This document shows, piece after piece, positions 1-5,962 of a DNA stretch of 7,618 nt (positions are counted from its first letter, which is position 1; each line of letters begins with the position of its first letter). The notes beneath the pieces were generated by a model. The model was not told where the DNA came from and did not search any database. It saw only the letters and a program-made list of their open reading frames with translations. A program made the translations under genes and the position numbers. The DNA lies in NCBI GenBank assembly GCA_030615845.1, contig JAUWYM010000034.1:1-7618 (forward strand), read 5' to 3'. Source of the DNA: Thermoplasmatota archaeon (GTDB taxonomy: Archaea > Thermoplasmatota > E2 > DHVEG-1).

Positions 1-150
1 CCTGTTGCGTGGACTAGATACAACGGTCTTAGGGGTGGCGATTTTGTTGTGGTCACATCTAACGATACTATTTCAATTCGTTTGCTACCGGAAGGTACGA
101 AAATAGTCAATGGAGAATTAAAAAGGAAGAATGGGGGGAATAACAGATGA
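1..150 (+). CDS. C-terminal end of a probable AbrB/SpoVT-like DNA-binding protein (5' truncated)
   Basis: The frame is open from the first base to the TGA at 148-150, giving 49 residues with no start codon inside the window, so the gene begins upstream. The visible part reads W-T-R-Y-N-G-L-R-G-G-D-F-V-V-V, followed by a short strand-like stretch (TISIRLLP). The pattern of a ligand-like turn, then G-L-x-x-G-D and alternating valines, matches the second half of the swapped-hairpin AbrB/SpoVT fold. That fold is common in small archaeal and bacterial transcription factors and antitoxins. The tail is basic (KRKNGGNNR). The next small gene overlaps the stop by ATGA, so the two are probably co-translated. 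The family call rests on pattern recognition of a fragment. Any other small beta-rich domain is possible. Confidence 0.45.
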   Translation, partial: PVAWTRYNGLRGGDFVVVTSNDTISIRLLPEGTKIVNGELKRKNGGNNR

Positions 151-272
151 ATGATGCAATTAAAAGATTTCAAAAAACCGTCTGTCCTGAGATTTCTTTG
201 GATAGTGACAACCTAACGGAAAAATTGATCGCGGAAATCGCAAGACTCAAAGAAGAGATACAGGGATCTTAA
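147..272 (+). CDS. 41-residue hypothetical protein
   Basis: This short frame starts with an ATG that overlaps the stop of the upstream gene (ATGA at 147-150). It is preceded by a purine-rich stretch (GGAAGAATGGGGGGAA, within 125-140) that can serve as a ribosome binding site. It ends in TAA at 270-272. The product is mixed-charge and mostly helical in character, with a final segment (KLIAEIARLKEEIQ) that has heptad-like spacing and could form a short coiled coil. It has one cysteine and no recognisable domain. I do not recognise the family. The support is the coupled start, the ribosome binding site and the amphipathic helix. Confidence 0.45.
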   Translation: MNDAIKRFQKTVCPEISLDSDNLTEKLIAEIARLKEEIQGS

Positions 273-411
273 ACTTAGATATTGCTGATATGACAGCCAC
301 GTATGCTATTGAGGAGATGGCAGTACAGAAATGGTTAGAACGGGTGGAGGAGAATTACTGAGTGGTGTGAGGAAATGATAATTATGGGAAAGGTAAGGTA
401 CGTGATATGGG

Positions 412-591
412 ATGGGGAGATTTTCTGAACTTTTAAACAGGCGAGTAAAAGTACTGTATCTCGACAACGAAAAAACTAGAGTCGTAAAGGGTCTTTTGGA
501 AGAAGCAAACGATACCTACATCGTAGTTAACGGTGTCGTAATAGGTCTCGGCCAGAATTTCATTAGCTGTATTCCGCAGGGTGGGAGATGA
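412..591 (+). CDS. Small Sm/LSm-like protein (59 residues)
   Basis: The ATG at 412 is the first start after an in-frame stop at 403-405, and the frame ends at TGA 589-591. The product begins with a short helix (FSELLNR), then R-V-K-V-L-Y-L-D, V-V-K-G-L-L-E-E-A, T-Y-I-V-V-N and a final strand (NFISCIP). A helix followed by five short strands, with a conserved-looking G-x-L in strand 2 and an N-G turn, resembles the Sm1 and Sm2 halves of an LSm fold. Such miniature proteins occur on archaeal elements and may bind RNA or form small beta-barrels. The end overlaps the helicase-like gene by ATGA, so translation is likely coupled. The fold assignment is inferred from the pattern alone. A KOW or SH3-like barrel is an alternative. 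Confidence 0.5.
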   Translation: MGRFSELLNRRVKVLYLDNEKTRVVKGLLEEANDTYIVVNGVVIGLGQNFISCIPQGGR

Positions 592-2513
592 TGGCTAAAA
601 AGAAAGTGGAGATGGAATCCTCCAAAGGAGAGAGTTTTGAAAGCAATCTAGAAGAACGTCAAAAGAATGAGGAGAAAAAACCCCAAAAATTAAGAAAACG
701 TGATGAACAGATAGAACAGAAGGGGAGAGATCACGCTGAATACAAAATACAGAAAGACATGGAGATCACGAAAGAAGATGCAATTCTTGAAAACAAGAGA
801 TTAGCGGAACTGCGAAGAATACCAAAACCGGTAAAAGAAGTCTTAAAAGTAATGCAGGACGGGATAAATAATTTTTCTGATCCTGATATAATGTTATTGA
901 TACAAAAAGAGTTGCAAAGAAAACATATCGGAAATGAAATAGCGTCTTTATTAACGTTTGTTGGTGCTTGTAACAGTAGATTAAAACCCGAATATAGGGC
1001 ATCATTTGGTGTTAGAGGTGGATCTTCAGAGGGAAAAACAGATATGGTTAAAACTATGTTGTTACATTTTCCTGAAGAGTGGTATATATTCGGAACTCGC
1101 TTTACCAGAGCAACAATAGAAGATGACGTTGAAAAAACAGATCTTATAGTAATACTTGAAAAACCAAAAGATAGTGCTGTCGTAGAAGCGTTAAAACAAC
1201 TAGCTGAAGATGGGTTAAAGATATGGAAGAAAGAAGCAACATCAGATGGCACACATAAATTAAAAGATACAAAATTTATCCCAAGAAAAACATTAATGTA
1301 TACTACAACTGAAGATGAAGAAGAAAACGAACTTGCAAATCGATTGTTGTTTTTACACATTGAAAAGGATAAGGAAAGATATAAAAAGGTTATAGATAGA
1401 GACAACGCATGTGCTGCTTTTCCTGATATTGAAATCGAATTGGATATTAAAAAAGAAGATGATACGTGGATAAAATGTGGGTTAAAACAATTCAACGAAA
1501 AATTTGATTACATAACAATACCATATCAAACAATCATACCATTTAGAACCGATACAGCACGACTACAAAGAGACGCAAAACGCTTTAGAAACATAATAAG
1601 AACAATAGCATGGATATGCCAAAAACAACGATACAGATATGAATATGGAGGGTACAAAATTTTAGTTGCAGATATGGAAGATTGTGTTTGGGCACACCAT
1701 CTAACAAAACAAGCATTTTTATATAGCATAGGAGAGAGCACACCCGATTTAGACTTGTTTTATGAAACTACTAAAACTATGGTTGATAAAGAGGGGGAAA
1801 ATATTTTTAATGATCAAAGCAGGGTGCCCCAGGAAATGATCGGCCTTTCTTATATTGATAGAAGTAAAGTGCAAAAAAAACTTGGTATTACAAATAAAAC
1901 AGCGAAAAGCAGACAGGAAGCGTTAGAAAATAAAGGATTGATGGAAAGTTTTAGTCCGTATTCACACTCAAGAACATACATTCGGGTTAGTAATTTGGTT
2001 GGTAATCACCCATTAATCGGTTGGAAATCGGTTGATATTTTGAACAATCTAAAGAAATATGAAAAAATCATATATGAAAAACACTTTCTAACCTATTCCC
2101 AACCTAATTCCAACCTATTACCAACTGGATTACTAACTAAACTTACTACTACTACTCCATATATTGCTACCAAGTTGGAAGAACATGATGAAAAAACATG
2201 TAGCAAATTTGAAAAACTATCATATGAAGATGCGTTATCCTGCATATATTCTGAAATTGCTACCAACCTAAAACGAAACGGGCAAGAAGCGATGTATCAA
2301 AATGGCAAGTTTGCAACAAAAGAAAAATCGCCAATATTGCAGGAGGTAAAAAAAATAAAAGAATATATCAATAGTTTCAAGGATACGAAAGATTTTTGTT
2401 GCACTGAACAGGCACTGTATGATAATTTTACCCCCTCTACTATAACACATCTTCGTGAAAGTAATCAACTGATAATAAACCCCAAAACACAGGGGGTTGA
2501 ATGGAATGATTAG
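588..2513 (+). CDS. AAA+-type ATPase / putative replicative helicase with winged-helix domain
   Basis: This 641-residue protein has a highly charged N-terminal tail (about 1-75) followed by a helical segment. A Walker A motif of the form GxxxxGKT lies at 144-151 (GGSSEGKT). A hydrophobic strand ending in glutamate (DLIVILE, 185-191) is a Walker B-like motif, followed by an E-D-G segment (207-209). A sensor-1-like strand (LMYTTTED) lies near 236-243, and an E-L-A-N-R segment puts a likely arginine finger at R252. A winged-helix-like segment lies at about 420-465 (KVQKKLGITNKTAKSRQEAL and the following wing). A low-complexity linker (about 490-540) leads to a small C-terminal helical domain. 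This order matches helicase-like ATPases of archaeal and bacterial elements, which unwind DNA at a replication origin. The start could also be ATG 591 or 612. The coding sequence contains the repeat array at 1985-2138. The element-helicase role is inferred; an ATPase with DNA-binding domains is well supported. Confidence 0.75.
   Translation: MMAKKKVEMESSKGESFESNLEERQKNEEKKPQKLRKRDEQIEQKGRDHAEYKIQKDMEITKEDAILENKRLAELRRIPKPVKEVLKVMQDGINNFSDPDIMLLIQKELQRKHIGNEIASLLTFVGACNSRLKPEYRASFGVRGGSSEGKTDMVKTMLLHFPEEWYIFGTRFTRATIEDDVEKTDLIVILEKPKDSAVVEALKQLAEDGLKIWKKEATSDGTHKLKDTKFIPRKTLMYTTTEDEEENELANRLLFLHIEKDKERYKKVIDRDNACAAFPDIEIELDIKKEDDTWIKCGLKQFNEKFDYITIPYQTIIPFRTDTARLQRDAKRFRNIIRTIAWICQKQRYRYEYGGYKILVADMEDCVWAHHLTKQAFLYSIGESTPDLDLFYETTKTMVDKEGENIFNDQSRVPQEMIGLSYIDRSKVQKKLGITNKTAKSRQEALENKGLMESFSPYSHSRTYIRVSNLVGNHPLIGWKSVDILNNLKKYEKIIYEKHFLTYSQPNSNLLPTGLLTKLTTTTPYIATKLEEHDEKTCSKFEKLSYEDALSCIYSEIATNLKRNGQEAMYQNGKFATKEKSPILQEVKKIKEYINSFKDTKDFCCTEQALYDNFTPSTITHLRESNQLIINPKTQGVEWND
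1985..2138. repeat. Iteron-like array in two opposed blocks around an AT-rich core; candidate replication origin
   Basis: Copies of a 10-bp motif (consensus GGTTGGTAAT) lie at 1985, 1997, 2019 and 2030 on the + strand, matching 9, 10, 9 and 8 of 10 bases. The reverse complement (ATTACCAACC) lies at 2084, 2095, 2106, 2117 and 2129, matching 7, 9, 8, 9 and 8. Spacings are 12, 22 and 11 in the first block and 11, 11, 11 and 12 in the second. All copies therefore lie near the same face of the helix. Between the blocks, 2041-2088 has about 21% GC. A further 8/10 copy lies at 2259-2268. The encoded protein is not repetitive here, and 11 is not a multiple of three, so the repeat is a DNA property. 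Iterons flanking an AT-rich segment are typical of plasmid and viral origins. Origin function is inferred. Confidence 0.6.
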
Positions 2514-2736
2514 ATATCGTCATTTTGCACCGAAGAAATACAAATGTCGTTATTGCGGTCATTCTCCTTTGGAGATATGGGCTTTTGTATGGATTGAGTA
2601 TAGAACAAGTAGGGAGAAGTCTACTCCTGTTCTTGTATGTACGGATAAAATGGGAAGAAGTGGTTGTTGCACGTTTTTTGATCCTATGGAGTTTAATCTT
2701 ACCGTGTTTCATAAAGATTTATTGGAGTTGAAATAA
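2506..2736 (+). CDS. Small cysteine-rich, zinc-ribbon-like protein (76 residues)
   Basis: The chosen ATG at 2506 overlaps the end of the ATPase gene by 8 bases and has a run of five G at 2492-2496 as its ribosome binding site. A TTG at 2497 would add three residues and is less likely. The product has a C-x2-C pair (C14, C17, in KCRYCGH) and a second cluster (C45, C54, C55), which together could bind one zinc ion in a ribbon-like fold. Between them lies a hydrophobic, tryptophan-containing strand. Position directly after the ATPase, in overlap, suggests a joint transcript and a role in replication or its control. The family is not recognised. The zinc site is inferred from cysteine spacing. 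Confidence 0.65.
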   Translation: MIRYRHFAPKKYKCRYCGHSPLEIWAFVWIEYRTSREKSTPVLVCTDKMGRSGCCTFFDPMEFNLTVFHKDLLELK

Positions 2737-2737
2737 A

Positions 2738-2857
2738 ATGACATTTGGTACTGAATGCAAAAAGATATACAAAAAAACAATGAAAAAGGTGTCATTTCAC
2801 GATTTATCTGGGGTGATAAAAAATGAAAGAACGACCAAACTGCAGAAAGAGAGTTGA
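2738..2857 (+). CDS. 39-residue basic hypothetical protein
   Basis: The ATG lies one base after the stop of the preceding gene, with GGAG at 2724-2727 upstream, and the frame closes at TGA 2855-2857. The product is lysine-rich (MTFGTECKKIYKKTMKKVS and onward), has a single cysteine and shows no domain I recognise. Its last 35 bases overlap another possible start (2823) that has a better ribosome binding site, so at most one of the two frames may matter. The support is position and the start signal only. Confidence 0.35.
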   Translation: MTFGTECKKIYKKTMKKVSFHDLSGVIKNERTTKLQKES

Positions 2858-2999
2858 CATGCTGTGTGCTGATCATAATTACAATGGTAAAAATTTTGTA
2901 CAAATAAAAAGTCGTTATCTTATGGTTTTTGTACAAACCATTCAAAAAACCCTGATAAAACCTATCTTTGTACAAAGGGGCTTTTCATATGAAATATAA
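2823..2999 (+). CDS. Possible 58-residue protein spanning the palindrome cluster
   Basis: ATG 2823 is preceded by a strong GGGGTGAT ribosome binding site at 2810-2817, and the frame runs to TAA 2997-2999, overlapping the next gene by 11 bases. The product begins MKERPNCRKRVDMLC, with two cysteines eight residues apart. It then reads F-V-Q three times, because each of the three TTTGTACAAA palindromes falls in the same frame. The strong start signal favours a real gene. The palindromes could instead mean that the second half is a regulatory region read through by chance. I do not recognise a family. Confidence 0.35.
   Translation: MKERPNCRKRVDMLCADHNYNGKNFVQIKSRYLMVFVQTIQKTLIKPIFVQRGFSYEI
2895..2976. 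promoter_or_regulatory. Three identical TTTGTACAAA palindromes (candidate operator or binding-site cluster)
   Basis: The perfect 10-bp palindrome TTTGTACAAA occurs at 2895-2904, 2928-2937 and 2967-2976. Start-to-start spacings are 33 and 39 bases. The third copy extends to a 12-bp palindrome (CTTTGTACAAAG) and sits beside the ribosome binding site of the gene starting at 2989. The middle copy is flanked by GG and CC arms. I found no other copy in the window. A symmetric site repeated upstream of a small regulator-like gene suits a dimeric repressor, possibly autoregulatory. A replication or transfer site is an alternative. Confidence 0.5.
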
Positions 3000-3243
3000 A
3001 CTCATACAAGACGGGAGTAGTTTATATGTTACGAGGCTGGATCGAAGAGACAAAAAAATTAAAAAGAAGCAAAACAAGAAGTTGCCCATAGAGCACATAC
3101 TAATTGGAGAGAAATGCAGAAGTTGCAGGCATTCTGATGAGACGGCAGTATCTGCTGCATTAAAATGCACCATGCATAAGCCCATAACTGCTTTTCGTCA
3201 TGGGAAATGGGTGTGTTATTCTTTTAGCAGAAAAGGTTTGTAA
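2989..3243 (+). CDS. Small zinc-finger-like protein with four cysteines (84 residues)
   Basis: The start at ATG 2989 is supported by AAAGGGG at 2974-2980. An upstream in-frame TTG (2968) falls inside the third palindrome and is unlikely to be used. The N-terminal half is very basic (RLDRRDKKIKKKQNKK, residues 16-31), suitable for nucleic-acid contact. The C-terminal half has cysteines at 43, 46, 60 and 76 in a C-x2-C-x13-C-x15-C pattern, with a G-K-W-V-C-Y-S-F ending. This pattern resembles small metal-binding proteins of phages and archaeal elements, where the last cysteine follows a tryptophan strand. Zinc binding is inferred; an iron-sulfur cluster is possible. It may bind the palindromes just upstream, which would make it self-regulating, but nothing here proves that. 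Confidence 0.7.
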   Translation: MKYKLIQDGSSLYVTRLDRRDKKIKKKQNKKLPIEHILIGEKCRSCRHSDETAVSAALKCTMHKPITAFRHGKWVCYSFSRKGL

Positions 3244-3265
3244 AAATAAAATGAAGAGGTAAAAA

Positions 3266-3394
3266 ATGAGTAAAAACAAGGTATTCACTGATTTCAACGC
3301 CAGCACCCTTGCTGACGTGCTACTCTTTATCAAGAAAGCAGAGGATTTTAGGACCGAACGGCAGAAAGCTCGAAGAGAGAGGGCAAGAAAATGA
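3266..3394 (+). CDS. 42-residue basic hypothetical protein
   Basis: ATG 3266 has GAGGT at 3256-3260 five bases upstream, a good ribosome binding site. The frame ends in TGA 3392-3394, whose ATGA overlaps the start of the next gene at 3391. The product has a hydrophobic centre (STLADVLLFIKKAEDF) followed by an arginine- and lysine-rich tail (RTERQKARRERARK), and looks like one amphipathic helix with a basic end. No family is recognised. The translational coupling supports it as a real gene rather than noise. Confidence 0.55.
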   Translation: MSKNKVFTDFNASTLADVLLFIKKAEDFRTERQKARRERARK

Positions 3395-3732
3395 CGAATG
3401 AAGTAGAAATAAAAGAAATAAAAATGTTTAAAACAAAATTACGGCGTGATCCACCAAAGGATGAATGGAAAATTAGATATGCCAGGCATCTTAAACTCAA
3501 AAGCTTAAATTTCAAAATAGATGTCCTATGTGAGTGGGATCCTGTACAAGAAAAGTATGGGATGTTCACTGATGATTTGAAGTATGGTAGTCATTTGGAG
3601 ATTATTTATTCTAATAAAACAACTTGTTTTACTGTTAAGAATTTGTATAAATTGGGGGAAAAATGGTATCAGCAACATGGGATACCGATGAAGGATATTG
3701 ATAACACAATAAAAAAATATTTGGAGACATAG
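3391..3732 (+). CDS. 113-residue hypothetical protein
   Basis: The frame starts at ATG 3391 inside the stop of the previous gene (ATGA overlap) with GAGGG upstream, and ends at TAG 3730-3732. The protein is basic and hydrophilic, with no signal peptide and no membrane segment. It has a central region of mixed strands (NFKIDVLCEWDPVQEKYGMF, then HLEIIY and CFTVKN) and a helical C-terminal part (NLYKLGEKWYQQHG and onward). Two cysteines are too far apart to suggest a simple finger. I do not recognise the family. It shares a probable transcript with the small zinc-finger-like proteins around it. Confidence 0.6.
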   Translation: MTNEVEIKEIKMFKTKLRRDPPKDEWKIRYARHLKLKSLNFKIDVLCEWDPVQEKYGMFTDDLKYGSHLEIIYSNKTTCFTVKNLYKLGEKWYQQHGIPMKDIDNTIKKYLET

Positions 3733-3737
3733 ATAAA

Positions 3738-4055
3738 ATGGAAAATAGGAAAGAATATTTGAAAAAAATAAGAGAAGATAGTTTAAAAAAGGCAAGAAAG
3801 ACAAAACGAGCAGCATGTCCAACTGATGGGTGTGATGGGCAGTTAACAGCTAGAAGTAGTAGTAAGCCACAGGGTCGTGCGAGAGTACATGGCCATTATG
3901 TATATTTCCCTGGGAAATGTAAGGTTAGAACCAGGAAATGTGATACGTGTGGTCTTGTTGTTAGAACGGTTGAGTTACCTTTGACTCAATATGATAAAGA
4001 CATAACATTGATTCATAGACTAAAAGGTATTCTTAGGGAGTACATTGAATCATAG
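3738..4055 (+). CDS. Zinc-ribbon protein, Ogr/Delta- or NrdR-like in pattern (105 residues)
   Basis: ATG 3738 has GGAG at 3723-3726 and follows the previous gene by five bases. The N-terminal 25 residues are a basic helix (EYLKKIREDSLKKARKTKR). A ribbon follows with cysteines at 27 and 32 (CPTDGC) and at 68 and 71 (CDTCG), plus C61. Between them is a basic segment with R-A-R-V-H-G-H-Y, and after the second pair comes a hydrophobic strand ending in E (LVVRTVE). Two cysteine pairs around basic strands, with a closing T-V-E, recall phage late activators of the Ogr/Delta type and the NrdR zinc ribbon. These are DNA-binding regulators. The first pair has x4 spacing rather than the usual x2, so the family is uncertain. 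It is the last gene before the largest gap in the window. Confidence 0.65.
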   Translation: MENRKEYLKKIREDSLKKARKTKRAACPTDGCDGQLTARSSSKPQGRARVHGHYVYFPGKCKVRTRKCDTCGLVVRTVELPLTQYDKDITLIHRLKGILREYIES

Positions 4056-4208
4056 TGGTGGTCTTACCCTATGTCTATTCCCACTCTATTGTATATACAA
4101 TTTCAGACAAGTTATTTCCCACATTACGCTATGGTAGTTGATGTTAAAAGGTTGTGATAAAGTGAAAGAGAAAATGAATAAAATGGAAAATTAGTGGAGA
4201 AATGTTGA
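4056..4208 (+). promoter_or_regulatory. Gap with 14-bp palindrome; probable promoter region of the ParB-methyltransferase gene
   Basis: This is the longest gap between genes here, 153 bases with no convincing frame. At 4088-4101 lies a perfect 14-bp palindrome, ATTGTATATACAAT, whose centre TATATA (4092-4097) could also act as an archaeal TATA element about 115 bases before the start codon. A palindrome over a TATA element would let a dimeric repressor block transcription. It shares the outer TTGTA/TACAA arms of the TTTGTACAAA sites at 2895-2976 but has a longer centre. The ribosome binding site GGAGA lies at 4196-4200. The promoter role is inferred from position and symmetry. Confidence 0.4.
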
Positions 4209-5882
4209 ATGTCAGAAGAAATTATAATTAAAGGCGAGGGAGATAAAACCAAAAAATTATGGACAGGCATTCTTATATCCCAATGTGTTTTGAGTCCTTT
4301 AAATACGCGACAAGAATCACCAGATGATGCAGTTGAAAAACTTGCTGAGAGAATTAACAGATATGGTTTTGAGGCAACCAGAGCAGTGTGGGCCATTAAA
4401 AACAATGGAAAGTTTGAGGTGTTTGCAGGAGGATTGAGACTTAAAGCTGCTGAAAAAGCAGAATCCAAAGTTTCTGTTTTAGAGCATATCGGTTATACGG
4501 AAGATGAAATTGTTGCTCTCTCCGATAAAGACAATGAAGATGATGAGTATCATACTAGAGTCTCGCCTGTTGAGGTTTGGGCTAGTTATGCCAGGCTTAG
4601 GGATATGGGTTGGACCCAGGAGAGAATTGCAGATGCAACGGGAGTAGAACGGTCTACTGTTAGCAGACGGTTAAAACTACATGGCGAACTATCAGATGAT
4701 GTAAAAGAAAGTGTGCGTCAGGAATTAATTGATGAAGGACACGTACGTGAAGTAGTGGAGTTGTGTGTTGACGCACATTTGTCTACTTGGCTTACAACAG
4801 AAGAGGCACGTCAAGAATTGATTGACAAGGCGATTATTCAAAAGAGGAAAAGTGGCGGTAAATCTACTAAGGCGGTTCGTAAAGATGTTAAAGCAATGCA
4901 GTCTTTGATAGATAAAGTAGATGGAATTTACAATTCCTTCCAAGATGTTGAAAAGCTATATGAATTTAAGGATACAAAAAAAGGGACAACCATTGAAGAA
5001 AAAAAATACAATGCACGGGGAGAATTTTTAAAAGAATTAAAGAAAAATGAGGTTAGAACGCAGATTGATGTAGCCTTTTATGCTAAGGAGATAAAAGAAA
5101 AAATTTCCAAAAGTTTGCGGGAGTATAAAGATTTTATTGATAAAAAAAGCAGCGATGCTGATAAGGAAACTGAAAAACAGGAGAAGATGGCTATAATTAG
5201 AAGTAAATTTCTGAATACAGAAGGCGTAGGGGCGATTAAAAATTTGGAAGACAAATCTGTCAAATTGGTTTTTACAGATCATCCTTACGGCAAGGGATAT
5301 CAGTCTAACATGAGATGGATGAATGAAAAAAAGAAAAAGATCGAAGGAGACACCGAACAGGAAGCATTAAAACTGGTTGATGGGCTTTTAAAGGAGGTAA
5401 AAACCAAACTTATGGATGATGCACACTTGCTGATTTTTACAGATGACAAGCAATTATGCAACATTAGGAAATTGCTCGTCAAAAATGGGTATTCCTTCAA
5501 AGGCGAGCTAATATGGGTTAATGAGGAGCATGGTACGGGGGACATCGAAGGTTCTTTTGCCCCTCAGCACAAATATGTGGTTCATGCGACACAGGGGAGA
5601 CCAATCGTTTCGCCAAGAAAACCGACAGTGTTTCAGGTAGTCCGTGAGCATGGCGCAAGTCCGGAACTTCATCCAACAGAAAAACCGTTATTCCTGTTGA
5701 GGGAGATAATAGAATCGACAACCGGTAAAGGCGAACTCGTAATCGATCCTTTTGCAGGGATTGCGTCAACCCTTGTGGCGGCCCATGAATTAGAACGTGA
5801 ATATTGGGGTTGTGAGATAGATAAAGAATATTGGGAAGAGGGAATAGCCCGTTTGGAAGGATTGGTAACAAAAGATGAGTAA
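4209..5882 (+). CDS. ParB-like DNA-binding domain fused to a beta-class DNA methyltransferase
   Basis: Of the 557 residues, about 20-115 form a ParB/sulfiredoxin-like N-domain with L-S-P-L-N-T-R (28-34) and F-A-G-G-L-R-L-K-A-A (72-81), matching ParB boxes I and II. A KorB-type helix-turn-helix follows (GWTQERIADATGVERSTVSR, 134-153). A charged helical linker spans about 200-330. The methyltransferase half has motif IV at 356-361 (TDHPYG), a motif X-like HPTEKP (488-493), motif I DPFAGIAST (513-521) and GCEID (534-538). Motif IV before motif I defines the beta order of N4-cytosine or N6-adenine enzymes, which transfer methyl from S-adenosylmethionine. Motif IV reads D-H-P-Y instead of the usual D-P-P-Y. 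No restriction enzyme gene is next to it, so it is an orphan enzyme, perhaps for self-marking, regulation or partition of the element. Domain calls are firm; target base and role are not known. Confidence 0.88.
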   Translation: MSEEIIIKGEGDKTKKLWTGILISQCVLSPLNTRQESPDDAVEKLAERINRYGFEATRAVWAIKNNGKFEVFAGGLRLKAAEKAESKVSVLEHIGYTEDEIVALSDKDNEDDEYHTRVSPVEVWASYARLRDMGWTQERIADATGVERSTVSRRLKLHGELSDDVKESVRQELIDEGHVREVVELCVDAHLSTWLTTEEARQELIDKAIIQKRKSGGKSTKAVRKDVKAMQSLIDKVDGIYNSFQDVEKLYEFKDTKKGTTIEEKKYNARGEFLKELKKNEVRTQIDVAFYAKEIKEKISKSLREYKDFIDKKSSDADKETEKQEKMAIIRSKFLNTEGVGAIKNLEDKSVKLVFTDHPYGKGYQSNMRWMNEKKKKIEGDTEQEALKLVDGLLKEVKTKLMDDAHLLIFTDDKQLCNIRKLLVKNGYSFKGELIWVNEEHGTGDIEGSFAPQHKYVVHATQGRPIVSPRKPTVFQVVREHGASPELHPTEKPLFLLREIIESTTGKGELVIDPFAGIASTLVAAHELEREYWGCEIDKEYWEEGIARLEGLVTKDE

Positions 5883-5962
5883 TCAAGAATGATGAGGGTA
5901 AATTGATCCCCTTAATCAAAAAAGAAAGGTGATAAAAAACAAAGTATTACGCTAGTGGTAAT

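Noticed and set aside
290..361. 23-residue frame MTATYAIEEMAVQKWLERVE and onward
   Set aside because: The composition is protein-like but there is no ribosome binding site before the ATG and no conserved feature; not enough to call a gene.
375..428. 17-residue frame between the small genes (MIIMGKVRYVIWDGEIF)
   Set aside because: It has a GTGAGG upstream, but the spacing is poor for the first ATG, and it overlaps the better supported Sm-like gene start.
731..1495. 254-residue minus-strand frame
   Set aside because: It is serine- and phenylalanine-rich and lies opposite the clear ATPase gene, as expected from antisense to an AT-rich lysine/glutamate gene; no start signal or domain.
2142..2156. 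Short run of TAC/ACT triplets
   Set aside because: It encodes four threonines in the low-complexity linker of the ATPase; the run is too short to be more than codon repetition, unlike the 11-bp phased array beside it.
2854..2885. Bacterial-type promoter (TTGACA followed by CATAAT or TACAAT)
   Set aside because: Spacings of 14 and 20 bases do not fit a sigma-70 promoter, and TTGACA is explained by coding sequence.
3295..3316. CAGC/GCTG small inverted repeat
   Set aside because: It is a four-base stem inside a coding frame, expected by chance.
5518..5919. 133-residue minus-strand frame
   Set aside because: It is fully antisense to the methyltransferase motifs and has no recognisable domain.
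5883..5962. GGTGAT site at 5929-5934 suggesting a start before the winged-helix gene
   Set aside because: No useful start follows it: a stop lies in the gene's frame at 5933-5935, and GTG 5929 gives only eight codons.
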